DNA from: an uncultured Glaciecola sp.
GTDB taxonomy: Bacteria; Pseudomonadota; Gammaproteobacteria; Enterobacterales; Alteromonadaceae
DNA: 64,000 bases
Assembly (NCBI GenBank): GCA_947496235.1
Contig: CANMCE010000003.1
Location: 1-64,000, forward strand
Direction of reading: 5' to 3'
Shown piece by piece: positions 58,781-64,000 of this stretch. The translations under genes were made by a program, and so were the position numbers. The notes under the pieces are model-generated. The model was given only the letters and a program-made list of their open reading frames with translations. It was not told the DNA's origin and ran no database searches. Positions within the stretch are counted from its first letter, which is position 1; every line of letters starts with the position of its first letter.

Positions 58781-59779
58781 ATGGTTAAACCAGAATTAGT
58801 TTTCTTACTCAGTATAGATACCGAAGAGGAATGGGATTGGAACGGCCCTTTTCCTGAGGACCAGTTTGACACTGAAAACACTCAACAACTCCCTCGTTTT
58901 CAACAGTTTTGTGAGAGTATTTCAGTCAAACCCACCTATTTGGTCGATTATGCTGCGGCTAAAGCAATTCCTTCAAATGGTGAGTTTGTTCAGTCAGTCC
59001 TGAGCAACAAAGCTGAAATTGGTGCTCATTTGCATCCTTGGGCAAACCCGCCTTTCTTTGGTAAACCCGACGAATTTACTTCACATGTTATTAATTTGCC
59101 ACTACACCAAGTAGAAGAAAAACTCGATTTATTAATTGAGCTTTTAACCACAAAATTTCACTCACATCCTAAGAGTTTTCGCACAGGCCGATGGGGAATT
59201 TCTGGAGATATCATGAAGTTATTGTTTAAAAAAGGCTTCGAGATCGATTCTAGTGTTTACCCCTTTTACGAAAATGAGTACTTTTCATGTCAGGGTGCCC
59301 CTGTCAAACCTTATTGGCCTTCCTTCGACGACGTTCTTGGTGCTGGCGTGCAACGTAATTTACTGGAAATTCCAGTATCAGTAGGCTTCAATAGAGCATC
59401 CTTTGGTATCGCAAACTCCGTCTACAACACATTAGATACGCCGGCTATGCAAAAATTAAAAGCAAATGCCATCATGTGGCATACAGGTCTTTTGAAGAAA
59501 ATCTATATGAGCCCAGAGGTAACTGATTTAAATAACCTCAAACTTCTTTGTGATTCAATTATTCACAATGGCTGTCCTATAATTCACATGTATTTCCATA
59601 GCTCAAGTTTAATCAGTGACGTCACAGGTGTATTAAAAGCAGATGACCCATTCCAAGTTATTACTAGCCGAATCCAAGGGGTAGTCGAACATTTGTCCAA
59701 AACCCATGATGTGAAATGTTTGACCTTATCTGAGGCTAAAACCCATTGTTCAATAAACGAAGAATATATGGCGGCCTAG
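58781..59779 (+). CDS. WalW-like polysaccharide deacetylase family protein
   Basis: A 332-residue protein related to NodB-type deacetylases, of the WalW/CDA4 subgroup seen in EPS clusters. The N-terminus carries the acid-rich metal motif LLSIDTEEEWDWNGP. EIGAHLHPWANPPFF gives the two metal histidines, SFRTGRWGIS the arginine of the catalytic region, and IIHMYFHSSSL a late histidine. There is no signal peptide, so the substrate is probably cytoplasmic, such as a lipid-linked sugar. It lies between a GT4 and a FemAB gene, with gaps of 11 and 4 bp. Confidence 0.85.
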   Translation: MVKPELVFLLSIDTEEEWDWNGPFPEDQFDTENTQQLPRFQQFCESISVKPTYLVDYAAAKAIPSNGEFVQSVLSNKAEIGAHLHPWANPPFFGKPDEFTSHVINLPLHQVEEKLDLLIELLTTKFHSHPKSFRTGRWGISGDIMKLLFKKGFEIDSSVYPFYENEYFSCQGAPVKPYWPSFDDVLGAGVQRNLLEIPVSVGFNRASFGIANSVYNTLDTPAMQKLKANAIMWHTGLLKKIYMSPEVTDLNNLKLLCDSIIHNGCPIIHMYFHSSSLISDVTGVLKADDPFQVITSRIQGVVEHLSKTHDVKCLTLSEAKTHCSINEEYMAA

Positions 59780-59783
59780 TATT

Positions 59784-60848
59784 ATGGACGGGCAACAGAA
59801 TTATCAAATAGTCGATTTTGATCAGTCTCAGAGTAAGCAATGGGATGATTTTATAGAATCAGAACCCGCTAGTTCGCCTTATCATCTATTCGCTTGGACA
59901 CAAGCCGTACACAAGGCTTACGGATATAGAGTTTATCGATTTACCTGTCTTGTGGATAACAAGATAGTCGCGATCTTACCAGTGGTTGAGATGAAAACCC
60001 TGAGTGGCAAAAAAGTCCTAACCTCTTTACCCTATTGCGATTTTGCAGGGCCTATAGGCCAATCGAATGCATGCGAGCTTTTAACCGCGCACTTACATGA
60101 TTTTGCTCAAAAACATAGTATCAAAATAGTGGAAATCAGAACTTGTGGTGAAAAAGTTGATGAGTCGGCAATATCTCCTGCCGCCAAGGTTAGAATGTTG
60201 TTGCCACTGCCTTCAACTTCTGAAAAATTGATGGCCCAGTTCAAATCAAAGCTAAGAAGCCAAATTCGCAAAGCAGAAAAAAACAACCTGACCTACCGAG
60301 TAGTCGATGGAAAGTCTGTAACCAACACAGAACTTAACGCCTTTTATGAGGTTATAGCGAATAACATGCGAGCGTTAGGCTCTCCGGTCCACTCGTTCGC
60401 TTGGTATAAAGAAGTTATCGAAAACTATGCTCACCATTGTTATATGGCATTGGTAATGCTCGAAGATAAAGTTATAGCGGCAGGGATTGTACTTACTTGC
60501 GCAAATAAAGCTTCGATTCCTTGGGCGAGTACAATTGGCGAATACAACCGTCTAGCCCCTAATATGTTGTTGTATTGGGCGGTATTAGAGCAGGCATGTA
60601 ATCTAGGTTTGTCTGAGTTTGATTTTGGGCGCTCGACCATTGGCGAAGGCACTTACAAGTTTAAAAAACAATGGGGAGCAGAACCTGCTGAGTTAACTTG
60701 GTTAAGCTTTGTTAACGGCCAACAAGAAAAGCCCGCAACGGAAAAATCTCAAAATGCCCGTCAATTTGTCGAAAGAATTTGGCGAAATTTACCACTCGAA
60801 GTGACTAAAAAACTAGGTCCTCCGGTTCGAAAACGTATCAGTTTATAA
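59784..60848 (+). CDS. FemAB-like protein, EPS/PEP-CTERM-associated type
   Basis: A 354-residue protein with two GNAT-like halves. It matches the FemAB-related family described with exosortase EPS loci (TIGR03019). Diagnostic-looking stretches are DDFIESEPASSPYHLFAWTQAVHKAYGY at the start, SLPYCDFAGP, MAQFKSKLRSQIRKAEKNNL, and ASTIGEYNRLAPNMLLYWAVLEQACNLGLSEFDFGRSTIGEGTYKFKKQWGA. It should transfer an aminoacyl or acyl group. Position between the deacetylase and the amidotransferase supports a tailoring role. No signal or membrane segment. Confidence 0.85.
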   Translation: MDGQQNYQIVDFDQSQSKQWDDFIESEPASSPYHLFAWTQAVHKAYGYRVYRFTCLVDNKIVAILPVVEMKTLSGKKVLTSLPYCDFAGPIGQSNACELLTAHLHDFAQKHSIKIVEIRTCGEKVDESAISPAAKVRMLLPLPSTSEKLMAQFKSKLRSQIRKAEKNNLTYRVVDGKSVTNTELNAFYEVIANNMRALGSPVHSFAWYKEVIENYAHHCYMALVMLEDKVIAAGIVLTCANKASIPWASTIGEYNRLAPNMLLYWAVLEQACNLGLSEFDFGRSTIGEGTYKFKKQWGAEPAELTWLSFVNGQQEKPATEKSQNARQFVERIWRNLPLEVTKKLGPPVRKRISL

Positions 60849-60862
60849 AGGGTTAATGCATC

Positions 60863-62749
60863 ATGTGTGGTATAGCGGGTTTTCTGAATAAAGGATTTAA
60901 CTGTCAAAATACAGATTTATTAGTTTCCATGGGAAATGAAATTGCCCATCGTGGTCCCGATGCCCATGGTGAATATCTAGATGACTTGGTTGGGTTATGC
61001 CACAGAAGATTAAGCATTCTGGACTTAAGTGAAGCTGGGAATCAGCCCATGTTTTCTCCAGATGGCAATATTGTCATCGTTTTTAATGGTGAGATCTACA
61101 ATTTCCCAGAACTTCGTGCCGCGTTGGAACTTGAAGGTATAACCTTTGTTACCGGAACAGACACTGAAGTTATCATCCACTTGTATCAAAAATTAGGGAC
61201 AGATTGTCTAGCCCAATTAAATGGTATGTTTGCTTTTGCTATTTGGGATAAACAAAAGCAAGAACTCTTCATAGCGAGAGACAGGCTAGGCAAGAAGCCT
61301 TTATATTACCTACAACATCAGGATAGATTTGCATTCGCTTCGGAAATTAAGTCTTTATTAGCGTTGCCAGAAGTCCCCAGAGAAATTCGTGATGATGCGG
61401 TTTGGGATTTCTTTGCTTATCAGTACATACCAGACCCAAAAAGTATTTTTAAACATATACACAAACTCCCCCCAGGCCATTATATGATTGCCTCAGAACA
61501 GGGGATTCAAATTAGTGAATATTGGGATCTTTCTTTTGCCCAAGTGTCTAACCAGGATGAATCTTCACAGGAACAGGCATTAGCCAAGATTATCGAACAA
61601 TCAACCACCAGCCGCATGCTAGCAGATGTACCTTTAGGTGCGTTTCTAAGTGGTGGTGTAGATTCCAGCGGTATAGTGGCATTGATGTCTAAAAACTCTG
61701 AAAGCCCAGTAAAAACCTGTAATATCGCATTCGATAAAGAAGCTTTTAACGAATCTGAATTTGCAAAAATAGTATCCGAAAAATACGCTACTGACCATCA
61801 TGAATTTTTAGTTCATCAAAATGTTCAAGATAATTTAGAGCACATAGTATCCTTCTTTGATGAACCCTTTGGCGATCCATCATTGGTACCTACCTACTTT
61901 GTATCTGAGCTGGCAAGGTCCGCTGTGACAGTAGCCATATCGGGTGACGGTGGTGATGAAGTGTTCGCTGGCTACCAGAAATATAATAATGATGATTTAG
62001 AGAATAAATTACGTGAAAAATTTCCTCAAAGCATTAGAACCAAAGTTTTTCCCAAACTCAGTCAGTTTTTATTAAACTCTAGCATTCATTCATTTCGTAG
62101 AGCGGGTTCACTGTTAAAAAGTCTATCTGTTGATCCTGCAATGGGCTTTTACATCACTAACTCTCAAATTAGAGATGATGAATGGCAAAACCTCGCGACC
62201 GAAGAACTTTCAGAGAAACTAAAAAATTATCATCCATCAGAAAGTACGCTGCACTTCTATCAAAAAGCTGATGGGCCTGATCATTTATCCAAAATACTGT
62301 ATACCGACATCAAAACTTACATGACTGGCGGAATACTAGTGAAAGTAGACCGAATGAGCATGGCACATTCATTAGAAGTTAGAGCTCCCCTGCTTGATAT
62401 GAATGTACTTGAATATGCAGCTACTCTGCCTTCAGATAGAAAATTTAAGGATGGGGAAAAGAAATACATCCTTAAAAACATATTTAAAAAATTACTCCCG
62501 GATGAAATTCTTTATCGCAAAAAAATGGGCTTTAACGTTCCTTTGGCTGATTGGTTTAGAAATGAGATAAAACCGATAGCAGAACGCTATTTATTGGAAG
62601 AAAGCGTTGGTTTGCAACAGTATTTCAAAAAGACAACTATTGAACAGTTCTGGCAAGAACATCAAGCGCTTAAAGCAGATCATAGCACCAAACTTTGGTC
62701 ATTATTGATGTTTGAAATGTGGTATCAAAGGTACATGTTGGATGCTTAG
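60863..62749 (+). CDS. Asparagine-synthetase-like amidotransferase, EPS-associated type
   Basis: A 628-residue glutamine-dependent amidotransferase. The N-terminal Ntn domain starts MCGIAGF, so Cys2 becomes the nucleophile, and includes HRGPDAHGE and the FNGEIYN loop. The synthetase domain has the PP-loop LSGGVDSSG (near residue 265) and ISGDGGDEVFAGYQKY. Length and order match the amidotransferase found in XrtA/PEP-CTERM EPS loci (TIGR03108), so it is more likely to amidate a uronic acid or similar than to make asparagine; that is inference from context. It overlaps the acyltransferase gene by 8 bp. Confidence 0.88.
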   Translation: MCGIAGFLNKGFNCQNTDLLVSMGNEIAHRGPDAHGEYLDDLVGLCHRRLSILDLSEAGNQPMFSPDGNIVIVFNGEIYNFPELRAALELEGITFVTGTDTEVIIHLYQKLGTDCLAQLNGMFAFAIWDKQKQELFIARDRLGKKPLYYLQHQDRFAFASEIKSLLALPEVPREIRDDAVWDFFAYQYIPDPKSIFKHIHKLPPGHYMIASEQGIQISEYWDLSFAQVSNQDESSQEQALAKIIEQSTTSRMLADVPLGAFLSGGVDSSGIVALMSKNSESPVKTCNIAFDKEAFNESEFAKIVSEKYATDHHEFLVHQNVQDNLEHIVSFFDEPFGDPSLVPTYFVSELARSAVTVAISGDGGDEVFAGYQKYNNDDLENKLREKFPQSIRTKVFPKLSQFLLNSSIHSFRRAGSLLKSLSVDPAMGFYITNSQIRDDEWQNLATEELSEKLKNYHPSESTLHFYQKADGPDHLSKILYTDIKTYMTGGILVKVDRMSMAHSLEVRAPLLDMNVLEYAATLPSDRKFKDGEKKYILKNIFKKLLPDEILYRKKMGFNVPLADWFRNEIKPIAERYLLEESVGLQQYFKKTTIEQFWQEHQALKADHSTKLWSLLMFEMWYQRYMLDA

Positions 62750-63788
62750 GGAGCGTATTTATTATTTAGACCTACTGCGCGCACTTGCCATTATGCTGGT
62801 ATTTACGGGGCATTCGGTATTTGCCCTTAATGGCACTTTGCTTGCGCCTCTAGCCTTTGGTGGCACAGGCGTTGATTTATTTTTTCTACTTTCCGGCTGG
62901 TTGATTGGTTATCAGTTATTTGCTGAACAGAAAAAGTTTGGCGATATCAACTTAGTGAAATTTTGGATCCGACGATGGATGCGAACTATGCCAGCTTATT
63001 TTGCGGTGTTAGCAGCGACCTTAACCCAACTCTATCTGAGCAAAAATACCGTAGAAAATCCACTTCCCTATTTCTTATTTATTCAAAACTATTATGTTCC
63101 TTTACCCTATTTCAGCATCAGTTGGTCGCTTGCATTAGAAGAACAGTTCTATTTGTTTATTGCTCCTTTGATATTACTCACATCAAGATTATCGTCTAAG
63201 CATCTACAATTAATCATTTTATTGTGTTTATTGATTTCTCCTAGCGTGTTCAGATATTTTAACCTATACGGTAGCTTAGCTGAAACTCACGTCAGGTGGG
63301 ACTGTTGTATTATGGGTATAATATTGGCAAATCTACATGCCAATTTTCAAAACCTTTGGAACCGAATTAAATCTTGGGCGAGCGCACTGCTGGTCATTGC
63401 AATATTGGCATATGCGGTATGTTATCTTTTTCGTTGGTTCCCACCCGTTGAAAATTACTCAGACCCATCGAAATTGATACTAGCGGTCATTTTCGCTTGT
63501 ATGGTTATCTACGCCGTTGTAAATCCAGTGCAAAAATTACCTTTTGCTCATAAGAGTATTATGCACATCAGCACTCGCTCCTACAGTATTTACCTGTTAC
63601 ACCCAGACGCTTTTGCAATAGCCAAAAAGTTAGTGTCCCCTACAGATTGGATTCCGTTTTATCTATTATCATTTTTGATCGTTTTGATAATGGCTGAAAT
63701 CCTCTATCGATTTGTTGAAATAACTTTCATCAATTTGAGAGAAAAAATCCCAGTCTCCTCAAAAAGGGAACTACCGACATATGCATAA
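62742..63788 (+). CDS. Acyltransferase 3 family membrane protein
   Basis: A 348-residue polytopic O-acyltransferase. The start (ATG 62742, overlapping the previous stop) gives YYLDLLRALAIMLVFTGHSVFA with the catalytic-type His, then GVDLFFLLSGWLIGY, the RWMRTMPAYF segment and SWSLALEEQFYLF. About ten hydrophobic segments are present. This is the general acetyltransferase family that acylates polysaccharides, and it probably acts on the glycan of this operon. It overlaps the following GT4 gene by 8 bp. Confidence 0.9.
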   Translation: MLRERIYYLDLLRALAIMLVFTGHSVFALNGTLLAPLAFGGTGVDLFFLLSGWLIGYQLFAEQKKFGDINLVKFWIRRWMRTMPAYFAVLAATLTQLYLSKNTVENPLPYFLFIQNYYVPLPYFSISWSLALEEQFYLFIAPLILLTSRLSSKHLQLIILLCLLISPSVFRYFNLYGSLAETHVRWDCCIMGIILANLHANFQNLWNRIKSWASALLVIAILAYAVCYLFRWFPPVENYSDPSKLILAVIFACMVIYAVVNPVQKLPFAHKSIMHISTRSYSIYLLHPDAFAIAKKLVSPTDWIPFYLLSFLIVLIMAEILYRFVEITFINLREKIPVSSKRELPTYA

Positions 63789-64000
63789 AGTAAACATACT
63801 TCATGTCACTTATGATATGCAGATTGGCGGCACGGAAACCGTAATTAAAAATATTATTTCAAGCACTGACAGTAATCAGTATTCCCATTCTATTTTTTGT
63901 ATAGAAGATAAAATGGGACCATGGGGAAGAGAACTCAATGAAGCCGGTATTCCTGTCTTTATGGGAAATCGTCAACCAGGATTCGATCGTCTACTCATAA
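63781..64000 (+). CDS. GT4-like glycosyltransferase, 5' part only
   Basis: The first 73 codons of a gene cut by the window end. The translation opens with a GT-B acceptor-domain start, VNILHVTYDMQIGGTETVIKNIIS, then SHSIFCIEDKMGPWGRELNEAGIPVFMG. This fits GT4 enzymes of EPS operons. The ATG at 63781 overlaps the acyltransferase stop by 8 bp, so it belongs to the same operon. The catalytic C-terminal half lies outside, so the class call is moderate. Confidence 0.75.
   Translation, partial: MHKVNILHVTYDMQIGGTETVIKNIISSTDSNQYSHSIFCIEDKMGPWGRELNEAGIPVFMGNRQPGFDRLLI

Overview
The window looks like a chromosomal segment of a marine gammaproteobacterium of the Alteromonadales (Alteromonadaceae/Glaciecola-like). 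The reasons are the RecA, MutS, PyrG and Eno sequences, a complete System I cytochrome c maturation operon beside a FliK-like/FhlB pair, an AT-rich composition and many TTG/GTG starts. No rRNA, tRNA, CRISPR, transposase or integrase was seen. Family calls come from recognised motifs, not database searches.

Layout. (1) 0.1-14.4 kb, all minus: an ABC-transporter-type capsule/exopolysaccharide operon. It reads from a WecA-like initiating transferase through a small lipoprotein, a Wza/KpsD-like outer-membrane exporter, KpsM-, KpsT- and KpsE-like proteins and three GT2 glycosyltransferases to Ugd, GalU and a large sulfotransferase-GT61 fusion. (2) 14.4-15.06 kb: an AT-rich divergent intergenic region. 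(3) 15.06-18.0 kb, plus: POT peptide transporter, small membrane protein, GalE. (4) 18.0-18.14 kb: a palindromic repeat element between convergent genes. (5) 18.1-27.3 kb, minus: a PseI-like sialic-acid-family synthase, MlaA, then ccmI-H-G-F-E-(CD fusion)-B-A. (6) 27.4-30.1 kb, plus: FliK-like and FhlB proteins. (7) 30.2-32.0 kb, minus: recA with a LexA box, and pncC. (8) 32.1-43.2 kb, plus: mutS, pyrG, eno, a second and larger copy of the palindromic element, an unknown protein, an MsbA-like ABC exporter and a secreted zinc metalloprotease. (9) 43.4-64 kb: a second glycan locus. It has a giant VanZ-VanZ-acyltransferase-PHP fusion, a minus-strand cassette (trypsin-like protease, Tat-exported unknown, PqqD-like, HprK-related kinase, nucleotidyltransferase, UDP-glucuronate epimerase) and a plus-strand exopolysaccharide operon (YdcF-like, two FemAB/GNAT-type proteins, YetA-like large protein, GT2, GT4s, deacetylase, asparagine-synthetase-like amidotransferase, acyltransferase). 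The combination resembles exosortase (XrtA)-associated EPS loci, but no exosortase lies inside the window.

How the genes work together: GalU, Ugd, GalE and the UDP-glucuronate epimerase supply UDP-sugars (UDP-Glc, UDP-GlcA, UDP-Gal, UDP-GalA) that both glycan loci could use. The first locus exports through an ABC transporter with PCP/OPX partners. The second carries tailoring enzymes (deacetylase, acyltransferases, FemAB, amidotransferase).

The strongest candidate for something undescribed is the palindromic element found at 18.01-18.14 kb and 37.79-37.99 kb. Both copies have an identical 24-nt arm, in perfect inverted orientation, around an interior that is exactly 36 nt in each copy but unrelated in sequence. 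Next are the four-part VanZ/acyltransferase/PHP protein, the HprK/PqqD/Tat-protein cassette and the CcmC-CcmD fusion.
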